DNA of 64,000 nt from Halomarinibacterium sedimenti (GTDB lineage: Bacteria > Bacteroidota > Bacteroidia > Flavobacteriales > Flavobacteriaceae): positions 434,001-498,000 of the forward strand of contig NZ_JAHWDP010000002.1 in NCBI RefSeq assembly GCF_019312585.1, in the 5' to 3' direction. The position numbers and the translations under genes are program-made. The notes beneath the pieces were generated by a model. That model worked only from the letters and a program-made list of their open reading frames with translations, was not told the origin of the DNA and did not search any database. Shown here piece after piece: positions 16,881 through 27,965 of the stretch (its first letter is position 1; each line of letters begins with the position of its first letter).

Positions 16881-17682
16881 TATTGGGTTGGCTAGTTATA
16901 CTTACTTTAATTCCATTTCCTTGGCTAGATTCAATATCGCACGTGGCATTCATTAAAATCGCTCGGTTTTCAATGCCACTCATCCCAAGACCTTTAGCAC
17001 TTCTTGCTTCAGCTAAATTAAATCCTTTACCGTTATCGGTATATTGTAAAGATAGGAGGTTTTCTTCAGTATTTAAAGCGACTTGAATGTTTGTTGCACC
17101 AGAATGTTTTATGGTATTACTAAACAACTCTTGAAGGATTCTAAATAGGTGTAGTTCGTTTGCTGAAGAAATAAAATTTTCTTGATACTGAATATGGTAT
17201 TCTAGGGTGAAATTTTTAGTTTCTTGTATCTCCTCACACAATTCCTCTACGGCAGCTTGCAATCCAAATTTATCGAGGGTTGGTGGTAATAAGTCGTGAG
17301 CAATGCGACGGGAATTTTCTAATACGGTAGACGTTACTTTATGGATACTTTCTCCAATCTTATTTGCTTCAGTAGGAGTGATGTCTTTATCGGTTAAAAA
17401 ATTAGCGTTTAGAGAAACCACATTGAGTTTGGAGCTTATGGCATCGTGTAAATCTTGTGCAATGCGTTGTCGTTCCTCCTCTTGAGTAACAATGGTGTTT
17501 TGTAACAATTCTTTTTGGTATTCTATTTCTAGCTCTGCTTTTTCCAGTTGGGTTTTAATAATTTTCTTTCGTGAAAAGTAGAAAAAGAGGACAATCGCAA
17601 AGGACATCAATAACAATAATCCTATGGCAATAAGGATGATGTTTACGATTTGGATTTCATCATTAATAAACGACTCATTCAT
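16870..17682 (-). CDS. Membrane-bound sensor histidine kinase, HisKA_3 type (cassette B)
   Basis: 270-aa kinase. Only about 12 residues precede the single membrane helix (13-36); a coiled coil follows, then the phosphoacceptor H79 in AQDLHDAISSKL, and a HATPase_c domain with N-box (LQELFSNTIKHSG) and G-boxes (DNGKGF, GLGMSGIENR). Like its cassette A counterpart it has no periplasmic sensor domain, so input should come from a partner; the seven-helix protein 32 bp upstream is the candidate. Confidence 0.94.
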   Translation of the reverse strand: MNESFINDEIQIVNIILIAIGLLLLMSFAIVLFFYFSRKKIIKTQLEKAELEIEYQKELLQNTIVTQEEERQRIAQDLHDAISSKLNVVSLNANFLTDKDITPTEANKIGESIHKVTSTVLENSRRIAHDLLPPTLDKFGLQAAVEELCEEIQETKNFTLEYHIQYQENFISSANELHLFRILQELFSNTIKHSGATNIQVALNTEENLLSLQYTDNGKGFNLAEARSAKGLGMSGIENRAILMNATCDIESSQGNGIKVSITSQPNNEN

Positions 17683-17714
17683 TACACGAAGATAGGAAAT
17701 TCAGTCGCTTTATA

Positions 17715-18377
17715 TTATTCTATTGAGGATTTGAAAAATGAATAATTTTTCCACCATTCTATAATGATAATAATTTGAAATCCTAGATACAAAAATCTAT
17801 TAATATTTACCAACGTGTCCGATACAGAAATAGGAATATTTAAATTGTATATCAAGTTCCCAGAAGCGAATATTAATGAACTAGATAACAAGTAGATGAG
17901 AATTGCTGAATTTATTAAAACAAATTCGGTTTTTTTATTACTTAAAGAATGATACAAATATAAAATCGAATAAAACACAAGTATTATATGTGAAAAGACT
18001 GCCGCCAAAGTATTATATCTAAAATACAAAATTGGATCTAATATATACTGTATAGCAAATAATATAATAGCCACTATAGTAATACCATTAATAAATTTCT
18101 TTTTTAATAATCCCTTATAAAACAGTGATAATGAAAGAAATTGAAAAAGTATAAAGTAAAAGAAAAAAAATATTGTCTCCTCTCCTTCATAAAATACTTT
18201 ATGAAGTTTAGAACCTAACTGAACTAAACCGATTAATACTAAGTAGGCAGTAAAATATTTAAAGGCCTTACTAAATTTAGTAAAGCCTCTTAAATATAAT
18301 ATGGGTAAAAATAAAGACAGGAAAACAGTTAAATTTCCTACAAATTCTATTAAATTTTCTTTTACAATTTCCGACAT
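17715..18377 (-). CDS. Seven-helix membrane protein of unknown function (cassette B)
   Basis: 220-aa integral membrane protein with about seven hydrophobic helices and short basic loops. No motif is recognised. It occupies the same place as the 238-aa protein of cassette A and shares a similar profile, for example KYFTAYLVLIGLVQL aligned with KLLVAYLGVVVLLEI in the second helix. It begins with ATG 13 bp after the small gene. A receptor or signal-relay role for the adjacent kinase is inferred from gene order. Base composition is notably AT-rich, as expected for a hydrophobic protein here. Confidence 0.75.
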   Translation of the reverse strand: MSEIVKENLIEFVGNLTVFLSLFLPILYLRGFTKFSKAFKYFTAYLVLIGLVQLGSKLHKVFYEGEETIFFFFYFILFQFLSLSLFYKGLLKKKFINGITIVAIILFAIQYILDPILYFRYNTLAAVFSHIILVFYSILYLYHSLSNKKTEFVLINSAILIYLLSSSLIFASGNLIYNLNIPISVSDTLVNINRFLYLGFQIIIIIEWWKNYSFFKSSIE

Positions 18378-18390
18378 TAATTTTAATAAA

Positions 18391-18741
18391 TTAATTTAAC
18401 GGACTTGACGGATCACACTTAGGTGGACAAGGGTCTGTAAAATCCCAAATACTATTGGTTCCAGCTCCTGCGGCTTCTCCTGCGGCAGGTAATAAATCTC
18501 TATACACGCCATTTTTATCTTTCTGGGTCCCCACAATTACTAATTTCTCGACACCACCATCAATGGCTAAGTAGGCTCTTACCATAGGAGAATCTGTTTG
18601 TGCTTGAATCTCTGCTACGGCACCCTGAAGATCCGCTAAAGGAATTAAAAATGCTCTCGCACTTGTTGATGGAGCTCCCCTCCAATTACCTGTCCAGCTT
18701 ATTGCTTCCGCTAATGTAATTTTACCATCTGTTGCACTCAT
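18391..18741 (-). CDS. Small conserved protein of unknown function (cassette B)
   Basis: 116-aa soluble protein without signal peptide, first gene of cassette B. It shares EA-x(4)-GNW-R, a VRAYLAIDG strand, an NGVYRDLLP segment and a Pro-rich tail with the 118-aa product of cassette A. The tail here carries a CPPKC cysteine pair, absent from the other copy, that could bind metal or form a disulfide. The central part is Ala/Gly-rich and low in Lys, unlike cassette A. I know no named family. The ATG at 18741 lies about 50 bp after the pgi terminator, so its promoter must be very close. Confidence 0.75.
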   Translation of the reverse strand: MSATDGKITLAEAISWTGNWRGAPSTSARAFLIPLADLQGAVAEIQAQTDSPMVRAYLAIDGGVEKLVIVGTQKDKNGVYRDLLPAAGEAAGAGTNSIWDFTDPCPPKCDPSSPLN

Positions 18742-18792
18742 AATTTAAAAAATTTAGTTAGTTAATAATTTTTGATTTCCTATAAAAATAGA

Positions 18793-18820
18793 AAAACCCT
18801 CGATTAAAATCGAGGGTTTT
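18793..18820 (-). terminator. Intrinsic terminator of pgi
   Basis: AAAACCCTCGATT / AATCGAGGGTTTT, a 13-bp perfect stem with a 2-nt minimal loop (about 4 nt in practice). On the minus strand it is followed by a T-rich run, directly behind the pgi stop and ahead of cassette B. Confidence 0.85.
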
Positions 18821-18845
18821 AAATTTAATTGTTCAAAAGAAATTG

Positions 18846-20405
18846 CTACAATTTCTTTAAAAGTTGTTTGGTACTACCGTTATAAATTTGAGTAACATTC
18901 TTATTTTCAATAGCATAAAGTGTCCCTTTTGCCAATTTTTTACCTAATTCCACGCCCCATTGATCATAGCTAAAAATATTCCAAACAATCCCCTGTACAA
19001 ACAATTTATGCTCATACATCGCTATAAGGCTTCCCAATGATTTGGGTGTTAACTTTTTAATAAGAAGGGTATTGGTGGGCTTGTTTCCTTCAAAATTTTT
19101 GAAATTATTTTCCACTTCGCTTCCGTAAGTGCCTTGCAATAAGGCTTCGGTTTGCGCAATGCAGTTAGCCAATAGTTTATTTTGGTGGTCTTTGTTAGCA
19201 TAAAGCGAGTCTGCAAAGGCGATAAAATCGGTAGGGATTAACTTTGTCCCTTGATGAATTAATTGAAAAAAAGCGTGTTGTGCATTCGTCCCTGTGCTTC
19301 CCCAAACTATGGTTCCGGTTTGATAGTCGATTGCGTTTCCATTTCTATCGACACTCTTTCCGTTGCTCTCCATGATTCCTTGCTGAAGATACGCCACCAA
19401 CTTATTGAGGTATTGTGAATAAGGTACAATACATTCACTTTCAGCATTAAAAAAATTATTATACCAAACAGATAACAAGGCTAAGGTCACTGGGATGTTT
19501 TCCTGAAATGGAGTTTCCTTAAAATGAATATCCATTTCGTGAGCACCCTTTAGTAAATCTTCAAAATTTTGATAGCCAACAGCACAGGCAATGGAAAGTC
19601 CTACGGTACTCCACAGAGAGAATCGTCCGCCCACCCAATCCCACATAGGGAACATGTTTTGCGAAGCAATTCCGAAATTGGAAACTGCCTCCAAATTAGT
19701 AGAGACCGCAACAAAATGTTTAGCTACATCCTTTTCTGAAGCTTTTTCCAAAAACCAATTTCGAATAGTTTGTGCATTGGTGAGCGTTTCTTGGGTGGTG
19801 AAAGTCTTAGAAACAATAATAAACAAAGTTGTCTCAGGGTCTAAATCTTTAATAGATTCCATTACGTGGTCACCGTCTACATTGCTTACAAAGTGTACCT
19901 CCAATTGATTTTTATAATAACGCAAAGCCTCGCAGACCATATCGGGGCCAAGGTCGCTTCCGCCAATTCCAATATTAACAATATGGGTAATGGGTTTTCC
20001 TGTGTAACCTTTCCAGTTTCCAGAAATGATTTCTTCGGAAAAGGATTTCATTTTTTGAAGTGCTTCTGCAACTTCTTTGGGTAGCTTTCTAAAATTACGA
20101 AGTTGGGTATGCCCTACCGCTCTATCTTCTGTTTCGTTAATATGAAGTCCTGAAAATTGAGCTTCGATGGCTTCTTTCAATTGTACTTCTTCTGCTAATT
20201 GAAGTAAAAGTTTTTGAGTTTTTTCAGTAATTCTATTCTTTGAGTAGTCTACAAAAAAATCATTCCAAGTGATTGAAAATTGTTGGGCACGAGATGGATT
20301 TTCAGAAAAAAGATCTTGCATTTTCATATCTTTCATTTCTGAAAAATGCGTTGAAAGTAGCTTCCAAGCTTCAGTTTGCGTAGGATTTACTTTCGGAAAT
20401 GCCAT
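18846..20405 (-). CDS. pgi: Glucose-6-phosphate isomerase
   Basis: 519-aa cytosolic glycolytic enzyme interconverting glucose-6-phosphate and fructose-6-phosphate. The SIS-domain signatures are present: [10 protein letters not shown] near 150, the first PGI signature around [11 protein letters not shown] (about 260), [19 protein letters not shown] (about 370-390) with the catalytic His, and the C-terminal [13 protein letters not shown] signature near 485. It lies 2 bp before the end of the sugar-kinase gene on the same strand, in a run with gap and pfkA. An intrinsic terminator follows. Confidence 0.97.
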   Translation of the reverse strand: MAFPKVNPTQTEAWKLLSTHFSEMKDMKMQDLFSENPSRAQQFSITWNDFFVDYSKNRITEKTQKLLLQLAEEVQLKEAIEAQFSGLHINETEDRAVGHTQLRNFRKLPKEVAEALQKMKSFSEEIISGNWKGYTGKPITHIVNIGIGGSDLGPDMVCEALRYYKNQLEVHFVSNVDGDHVMESIKDLDPETTLFIIVSKTFTTQETLTNAQTIRNWFLEKASEKDVAKHFVAVSTNLEAVSNFGIASQNMFPMWDWVGGRFSLWSTVGLSIACAVGYQNFEDLLKGAHEMDIHFKETPFQENIPVTLALLSVWYNNFFNAESECIVPYSQYLNKLVAYLQQGIMESNGKSVDRNGNAIDYQTGTIVWGSTGTNAQHAFFQLIHQGTKLIPTDFIAFADSLYANKDHQNKLLANCIAQTEALLQGTYGSEVENNFKNFEGNKPTNTLLIKKLTPKSLGSLIAMYEHKLFVQGIVWNIFSYDQWGVELGKKLAKGTLYAIENKNVTQIYNGSTKQLLKKL

Positions 20406-20407
20406 AA

Positions 20408-21271
20408 TTAACTATGAATTTTTAAACGATGTTCGCGGTAATATTCAATTAAACCATCGATTGGGCGACGAATAATTTTGCCCAATTGTAAATGATAGGG
20501 TTTCATGGCATTACGAATCTGCTCTTCAGAAAAATGCGCAATAGACCCAATAAAATGAACTGGGACGTTCTGGGCTTCTTTATAACAAAGAACCCTATAT
20601 TCAATAAACCTCGTCATTCCTTCGCTTATAAGCTGCCAGAAATAACCATTCACCTCTTCTGAAGTAAAAATAAACTCTGCAAAAGACGCTAAATAGGTAT
20701 TGGGGTTAGGCCTTTGATAGACATTTAGTTTAATGACATCTGGGTCTAAATCGAAACGTTTTTCAAACTCCCTAGCTAGTTTAGTTGGCATTTTTTTATA
20801 ATAGTAATCCCTAATAAGTCTTTTTCCGAAGTAATTTCCACTCGCTTCATCCATTAAAACAAAGCCAAGTGATGGTACATGAGCGTGAATTTTTTCACCG
20901 TCAAAATAACAACTATTAGAGCCCGTTCCTAATATACAAACAATCCCGGGTTCTGCGGTAGCCGCATAAACAGCCGCTAATAAATCTTCGTTCACATCTA
21001 CCGTTGCATTAGGAAATATATCCGAAAGCACTTTGGTTAAGGTGTTTTTTGGAGTGATGGTTCCACAACCGGCGCCATAAAAATCTACAGTTTCTGTTTT
21101 CTGAAAAATTCCTTGAAGATCTTCATTTTCCCGAATCCTTGAGTAAAGTTCACTTAATGGAACCACGGCTGGGTTTAATCCTTTGGTGCGTGTTTTTACC
21201 AACACCTCACCTTCTGGGCTCAAAAGAATCCAATCACACTTTGTAGAGCCTCCATCTGCAATTAGTGTCAT
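20408..21271 (-). CDS. BadF/BadG-type N-acetylglucosamine kinase-like protein
   Basis: 287-aa ASKHA-fold sugar kinase of the BadF/BadG/BcrA/BcrD ATPase family. The N-terminal phosphate-1 motif is [11 protein letters not shown], a Gly-rich [13 protein letters not shown] segment follows near 110, and [16 protein letters not shown] near 140. Relatives phosphorylate N-acetylglucosamine or related aminosugars, feeding glycolysis or cell-wall recycling. The longer frame starts at 21307 within the gap gene; the ATG at 21271, directly before the phosphate-binding motif and 4 bp after the gap stop, is the real start. Neighbouring glycolytic genes support a sugar-phosphate role; substrate specificity is unproven. 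Confidence 0.85.
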   Translation of the reverse strand: MTLIADGGSTKCDWILLSPEGEVLVKTRTKGLNPAVVPLSELYSRIRENEDLQGIFQKTETVDFYGAGCGTITPKNTLTKVLSDIFPNATVDVNEDLLAAVYAATAEPGIVCILGTGSNSCYFDGEKIHAHVPSLGFVLMDEASGNYFGKRLIRDYYYKKMPTKLAREFEKRFDLDPDVIKLNVYQRPNPNTYLASFAEFIFTSEEVNGYFWQLISEGMTRFIEYRVLCYKEAQNVPVHFIGSIAHFSEEQIRNAMKPYHLQLGKIIRRPIDGLIEYYREHRLKIHS

Positions 21272-21275
21272 ACTA

Positions 21276-23271
<1,996 letters not shown>

Positions 23272-23317
23272 TAAGGTAAAATTATATTATAAATTTCACA
23301 TAGCAAACAGTAAATCA

Positions 23318-23335
23318 ATCGATAACGTTTTCGAT
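23318..23335. promoter_or_regulatory. LacI-family-type operator upstream of pfkA
   Basis: ATCGATAACGTTTTCGAT: an 18-bp inverted repeat around AACGTT, symmetrical except at positions 6 and 13. The central CG with AAACG/CGTTT arms is the hallmark of LacI/GalR-family sites. It sits between the terminator of the maltose operon and pfkA, close to where the pfkA promoter must be. No regulator gene is in the window. Confidence 0.6.
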
Positions 23336-23351
23336 TTTAGAAATTGAAAAA

Positions 23352-23373
23352 AAAGCCCTTAAAAAAGGGCTTT
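23352..23373 (-). terminator. Intrinsic terminator of the maltose-use operon
   Basis: AAAGCCCTT / AAGGGCTTT with a 4-nt loop, followed on the minus strand by eight T residues. It lies 3 bp beyond the stop of the GH13 gene and separates pgmB-GH65-GH13 from pfkA. Confidence 0.88.
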
Positions 23374-23376
23374 AGA

Positions 23377-24822
23377 TTATTGTTTTCGTAAAATGAGATA
23401 CTGCCAAGGGGAAAATTGATGTTCTTCGTTTTCAACGATATCAATGGTTTGGTCCTTCATAACATCGATAAAAGGGCCAGCAACAGGAAGTGTAAACTTA
23501 ACTGGTTTTGAAGATAAGTTTGCTATGTAAATAAATTCACTACCGTCTTTACTTCTTTTAAAAGCCAGAACAGATGTATCTTTTGATGTTTTAATCCGCT
23601 CATATGTAGCACTATTTTTTCCTCCGTCTAAAGCCCTTTCGTTGTTTTTTAAATTGCCTAACTTTTCTAAAAGAGGCCACATTTTCCCTTTTGTTTTGGG
23701 TATGGTATCTTTTCCAAAGAACTCTAAGCGATAATTCATATCATATTCCTGTCCGCTATAAATTAAAGGCATTCCTGGTATGGTATACGTTAGCGCTGTC
23801 ATGACTTCTGAGGCATTTCCCATACGTTCTCTTAAAGGTCCTGCCCAAGCATTTTCATCGTGATTGGTAACAAAATTCATCAAGATATCATCTTTTTCAA
23901 GCTTTTCATCTAAGGCATTCATATAAGAGTCAAAATCATTTACATTTTTCTTTCCTTTTGTTATATCGTTTAACACATGATGTCCTTCCCAAGCATAGGA
24001 CATATCAAATAGGTTTTCACCTTTCATTAAGTAGGGTAATTCTGCCTCAGCAAGCATAAAAAGTGCTTTCTTTTCTCGTAACGCGGGGATGCACTGTTCC
24101 CAAAAATCGAGTGGCACTCCGTGCGCTACATCACAACGAAAGCCGTCCACTTTCTGCTCGGTAATCCAAAACATCATATCATTAATCATGGCTTGGCGCA
24201 TCTCTTGGTTGTCATAGTTTAAATCGGCCACATCTGTCCAACCCCATGGCTCTCCATTATCTTGAATTGGGTCTGTAATTTCACCCTTATCATTTTTGGT
24301 GTAATACTCTGGATGTTCAGTAATCCAAGGATGATCCCATCCTGTATGATTAGGCACCCAATCTATAATAACATATATGCCATTTTCGTGTGCCACATCG
24401 ACCATTTTAGAAAAGTCCTCCATCGTTCCCATATCTGGATTTACTGCCGTATAATCTGCCACTGCGTAAGGACTTCCTAGGTATTTTTTCCGTTCTTCGG
24501 GATTTTCAATATCGGCAACCAATAAATCTCCTTTTGCTTTTCGTTTTGCTTCGGAAATTGGATGAATAGGCATCAACCATATGATTTTAACACCCAATTC
24601 TTTTAATTTCGGAATGTCTTGCGCAAAGGCATTAAACGTACCTTCTGGCGAATATTGACGAATATTAGCTTCATAAATTACAGCGCTTTCAAGCACGTCA
24701 TTATCGATGGGTGCAATGGTAATTTCTTGTGGAGTTTTTTCTACCGGCTCTTCCTTTTTCACTTCTTCTTTACAAGAAATTAAAAAGACGGTTAATAATA
24801 GAATCGCAATTTTTGATTTCAT
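23377..24822 (-). CDS. GH13 alpha-amylase-family lipoprotein
   Basis: 481-aa glycoside hydrolase. A lipoprotein signal (MKSKIAILLLTVFLISC, lipidated C17) and a Lys/Glu linker precede a TIM-barrel GH13 domain. Conserved regions: region I VIIDWVPNHTG, region II GFRCDVAH (nucleophile Asp), region III LAEAE (acid/base Glu) and region IV FVTNHDEN (transition-state Asp). A beta-sandwich domain closes the protein. It probably hydrolyses alpha-1,4-glucans or maltodextrins in the periplasm or at the outer membrane, providing maltose for the phosphorylase encoded 15 bp upstream. A terminator directly follows. Confidence 0.93.
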   Translation of the reverse strand: MKSKIAILLLTVFLISCKEEVKKEEPVEKTPQEITIAPIDNDVLESAVIYEANIRQYSPEGTFNAFAQDIPKLKELGVKIIWLMPIHPISEAKRKAKGDLLVADIENPEERKKYLGSPYAVADYTAVNPDMGTMEDFSKMVDVAHENGIYVIIDWVPNHTGWDHPWITEHPEYYTKNDKGEITDPIQDNGEPWGWTDVADLNYDNQEMRQAMINDMMFWITEQKVDGFRCDVAHGVPLDFWEQCIPALREKKALFMLAEAELPYLMKGENLFDMSYAWEGHHVLNDITKGKKNVNDFDSYMNALDEKLEKDDILMNFVTNHDENAWAGPLRERMGNASEVMTALTYTIPGMPLIYSGQEYDMNYRLEFFGKDTIPKTKGKMWPLLEKLGNLKNNERALDGGKNSATYERIKTSKDTSVLAFKRSKDGSEFIYIANLSSKPVKFTLPVAGPFIDVMKDQTIDIVENEEHQFSPWQYLILRKQ

Positions 24823-24837
24823 AAATGCTGGTTTAGT

Positions 24838-27144
24838 TTAAACTGTTGTTTCGGTGTTTGGCGCAAGCGTTATTTCTTTTTGGTTCACCACAATGTTTAA
24901 TGGTGAGTCTCCGTCTACTTTAAATACTTGTTTATTTTTTGAAATAGAGACTTTTAAAATTTGTCCTCTAAAATTTACTTTAAAACTATATTGGTCCCAT
25001 TGCTCAGGTATTTTAGGCTCAAAATGAAGTTTACCCTCTCGCACTCGCATGCCACCAAACCCTTCCACAATGCTCATCCACGTACCTGCCATACTGGTAA
25101 TATGGCATCCTTCTTCTACTTCTTTGTTATAATCGTCCAAATCGAGACGGGACGTACGCAAATAAAACGTATAGGCTTGCTCCATTCTATCCAATTTTGC
25201 AGCCTGAATGCTATGTACACAAGGAGAAAGTGACGATTCATGAACAGTAAATGGTTCGTAAAAGTCAAAATGCTTTTCAAGCTGTTCTTTACTAAAATGT
25301 TCTTCAAAAAAGTAAAAGCCTTGCAGCGTATCTGCTTGTTTTATGTAGGGCGAACGTAAAATTCTGTCCCACGACCACTTTTGGTTAATAGGACGGTTTG
25401 ATCGATCTAAATTTGCAACGGTAATCAATTCTTTATCCAAAAATCCGTCTTGCTGAAGGTAAATTCCAAATTCTTCAGAATAGGGGAAGTACATATTGGA
25501 TGCTGTTTTGTTCCAATCGAGTACTTCTTGCCCCGAAATTTTTGTTTTGGCTTCAATTCTTTTGAAATCTTCTGGGTTCGATTTTTTCACTTTTTCAACT
25601 TCCGAAGCAGCATATTCCAAACACCATTTAGCAACATAATTGGTATACCAATTGTTATTTACGTTGTTTTCGTATTCGTTAGGCCCTGTTACGCCCAATA
25701 TCACGTATTTATTCTTTGCCTTACTAAAGGTAGCGCGTTGTTCCCAAAAACGGGCAATGCCAATTAACACTTCCAGTCCCTTTTCCGGAATGTAGGAGGT
25801 GTCTCCCGTAAATCGTTCGTAATTATAAATAGCAAAGGCAATGGCTCCGTTACGATGAATTTCTTCAAAAGTAATTTCCCATTCGTTATGACATTCTTCT
25901 CCATTCATCGTCACCATGGGGTATAAAGCAGCCCCATTTTTAAACCCTAATTTTTGTGCATTTTCAATTGCCTTTTGAAGATGATTATAGCGATACGTCA
26001 ACAAATTTCGCGCAACGGCTTGATCTTTGGTTGCCATATAAAACGGAATACAATAAGCTTCGGTATCCCAATACGTACTACCACCGTATTTTTCACCCGT
26101 AAATCCTTTAGGGCCAATATTGAGCCGGGCATCTTTTCCTAGGTAAGTTTGATTTAACTGAAAAATATTGAATCTAATTCCCTGCTGCGCCTTTACATCG
26201 CCTTTTATGGCAATATCTGCCATCTCCCAGATAGAAGCCCAAGCTTCTGTCTGTTGCTGTTTAAGTGCAGAATATCCTTCTTTAGTCGCTTTTTGAAGCA
26301 CTTTTATTGAAGCATCTATTAAATCCTCGGGCTTATGGTTTAAAGAAATAGTATAACCAGCAAACTTTTGAAGCGTTGCCTTCTCTCCTTTTTTAACTGA
26401 AACTTTATAGGTTAATGCAACTGATAATTCCTTTATAGCTCCAGTATAGTCTAATGATTTCTCAGCTCCGTTCACAAAAACTTTCGATTGCATATAGGTA
26501 CACACATCAAAATGTGTTTTCATGGTTCGGGAACGAATAAAGGCTTGATGATTTCCTTCCTGTACACTTAAGGTGTCCCAAAATTTATCATCCCAATTGG
26601 AATCCTCGTTTGTAATTCCACCGTCCAAATAGGGCATAAAGACTATTTCAGCATCCCTATTTAAAGGGGTAATCTCGAAATTAATTATACCCAGTTCATC
26701 TTCTTCAATATGCAAAATACGGGTGCTTTCTAATGCAATTTCGGTTCCGTTTTGTAGGGTTGCTTCAAAAGAACGTTGGTACCACCCTTCTTTCATATTC
26801 AATTCTCTTCGGAAATTACGAACCTCTTTACACGTATTTAAATCTAATGCCTCGCCATTAATTTCAACGTTAATTCCAATCCAATTGGGTGCATTAATGA
26901 CTTTAGCAAAATACTCGGGATACCCATTTTTCCACCAACCCACACGGGTTTTATCTGGATAATACACACCACCAATATAACTTCCTTGGAAGGTTTTCCC
27001 TGTATAGGTTTCTTCAAAATTGGCACGTTGTCCCATAGCGCCATTTCCAATACTAAAAAGGCTTTCTGAAGATTTTACTCTTTGTTTATCAAATCCTTCT
27101 TCAATAATGCTCCACTCGTTGGGTTGTATATAATCTTGATTCAT
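24838..27144 (-). CDS. GH65 family disaccharide phosphorylase, probably maltose phosphorylase
   Basis: 768-aa full-length GH65 enzyme. It has an N-terminal beta-sandwich (to about 270), an (alpha/alpha)6 barrel and a small C-terminal domain. The catalytic acid is the Glu in TGPNEYENNVNNNWYTN (about residue 490). It would cleave maltose with inorganic phosphate into glucose and beta-glucose-1-phosphate, inside the cell since there is no signal peptide. It overlaps pgmB by one base (TAATG), and beta-phosphoglucomutase uses exactly this beta anomer, which supports a maltose or trehalose/kojibiose phosphorylase over a hydrolase; maltose is the best guess given the GH13 partner. Confidence 0.9.
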   Translation of the reverse strand: MNQDYIQPNEWSIIEEGFDKQRVKSSESLFSIGNGAMGQRANFEETYTGKTFQGSYIGGVYYPDKTRVGWWKNGYPEYFAKVINAPNWIGINVEINGEALDLNTCKEVRNFRRELNMKEGWYQRSFEATLQNGTEIALESTRILHIEEDELGIINFEITPLNRDAEIVFMPYLDGGITNEDSNWDDKFWDTLSVQEGNHQAFIRSRTMKTHFDVCTYMQSKVFVNGAEKSLDYTGAIKELSVALTYKVSVKKGEKATLQKFAGYTISLNHKPEDLIDASIKVLQKATKEGYSALKQQQTEAWASIWEMADIAIKGDVKAQQGIRFNIFQLNQTYLGKDARLNIGPKGFTGEKYGGSTYWDTEAYCIPFYMATKDQAVARNLLTYRYNHLQKAIENAQKLGFKNGAALYPMVTMNGEECHNEWEITFEEIHRNGAIAFAIYNYERFTGDTSYIPEKGLEVLIGIARFWEQRATFSKAKNKYVILGVTGPNEYENNVNNNWYTNYVAKWCLEYAASEVEKVKKSNPEDFKRIEAKTKISGQEVLDWNKTASNMYFPYSEEFGIYLQQDGFLDKELITVANLDRSNRPINQKWSWDRILRSPYIKQADTLQGFYFFEEHFSKEQLEKHFDFYEPFTVHESSLSPCVHSIQAAKLDRMEQAYTFYLRTSRLDLDDYNKEVEEGCHITSMAGTWMSIVEGFGGMRVREGKLHFEPKIPEQWDQYSFKVNFRGQILKVSISKNKQVFKVDGDSPLNIVVNQKEITLAPNTETTV

Positions 27145-27800
27145 TAGGCTATTATTAATTGGTGTAAAAACTCGTTTGAAATTTCGGTAAAATCTTTAAA
27201 AACATATTGGGCATCACTTAAAACAGATTTATCTCCAATGCCAATACTAATCATCCCAGCCGTGTTAGCCGCTTCTATTCCTGCTAAAGCATCTTCAAAA
27301 ACAATGCAACTTGTTGGTTTCATTTTTAATTCATCGGCAGCTTTGAGAAACACTTCTGGATTGGGTTTTGCTTTCGATACATTTGTTCCATCAATAATGG
27401 CATCAAATTGATTTATTAGATCTACTTTAGTAAGAATAGAACGTGCATTTTTACTTGCTGAGCCCAGCGCCATAGGCTGTTGTTGTTCTTTTAAAAATGA
27501 AAGTACTCGAGGCACATCGGGTAAAATTTCATCCCGCGTCATTTTATTTACAAAGCTCAAATAATCGTCATTTTTAGCATTAATAAGTTCCTGAAATTTG
27601 GCATTGGATAATGCCACGTTTCCCCAATCGAGAATTTTCTCTAGTGATCTAATTCTGCTTACTCCTTTAAGATGTTCATTGTCTTTTTCAGTAAAAGAAA
27701 TTCCAATACTTTCTGCTAATTTCTTCCATGCAAAATAGTGATATTTTGCGGTATCTACAATAACCCCGTCGAGGTCGAAAATAAATCCTTTTTTATACAT
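27144..27800 (-). CDS. pgmB: Beta-phosphoglucomutase
   Basis: 218-aa HAD-superfamily enzyme converting beta-glucose-1-phosphate to glucose-6-phosphate. Motif I is FDLDGVIVD with nucleophile D9 and acid/base D11, the GSASKNA motif is near 113-119, the Lys of motif III in KAKPNPE and the acidic motif IV FEDALAGIEAA is near 167. The helical cap contains the KLLKGVSR-like KGVSRIRSL segment. First gene of pgmB-GH65-GH13. It lies 312 bp from the next gene upstream, a gap holding an 18-bp inverted repeat and a predicted RNA. Confidence 0.95.
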   Translation of the reverse strand: MYKKGFIFDLDGVIVDTAKYHYFAWKKLAESIGISFTEKDNEHLKGVSRIRSLEKILDWGNVALSNAKFQELINAKNDDYLSFVNKMTRDEILPDVPRVLSFLKEQQQPMALGSASKNARSILTKVDLINQFDAIIDGTNVSKAKPNPEVFLKAADELKMKPTSCIVFEDALAGIEAANTAGMISIGIGDKSVLSDAQYVFKDFTEISNEFLHQLIIA

Positions 27801-27914
27801 GTATTTCTTATGAAAAATTTGGGGTTAAAGGTGTAAAACTACTAATAAAGTTCAGAAAAATTACTATCAATTTTATCCAGGATATTTTTCCTTAATTAAA
27901 AAAGAACGACCAAA

Positions 27915-27932
27915 ATACGTGTTTGCACGTAT
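27915..27932. promoter_or_regulatory. Perfect inverted repeat ATACGTG-TTTG-CACGTAT
   Basis: 7-bp arms around 4 nt, about 115 bp before pgmB on one side and 23 bp before a TATCTTTG box on the other. Probably a dimeric-regulator site controlling pgmB, the predicted RNA, or both. Confidence 0.45.
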
Positions 27933-27954
27933 AGACTCTAGTGTGTATAAGAAG

Positions 27955-27962
27955 TATCTTTG
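27955..27962 (+). promoter_or_regulatory. TATCTTTG -7 box of the predicted small RNA
   Basis: Exact match to the Bacteroidetes -7 consensus TAnnTTTG on the plus strand. No TTG is found at the usual 18-20 nt upstream, so the -33 part is weak or replaced by an activator at the neighbouring inverted repeat. Confidence 0.45.
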
Positions 27963-27965
27963 AGA

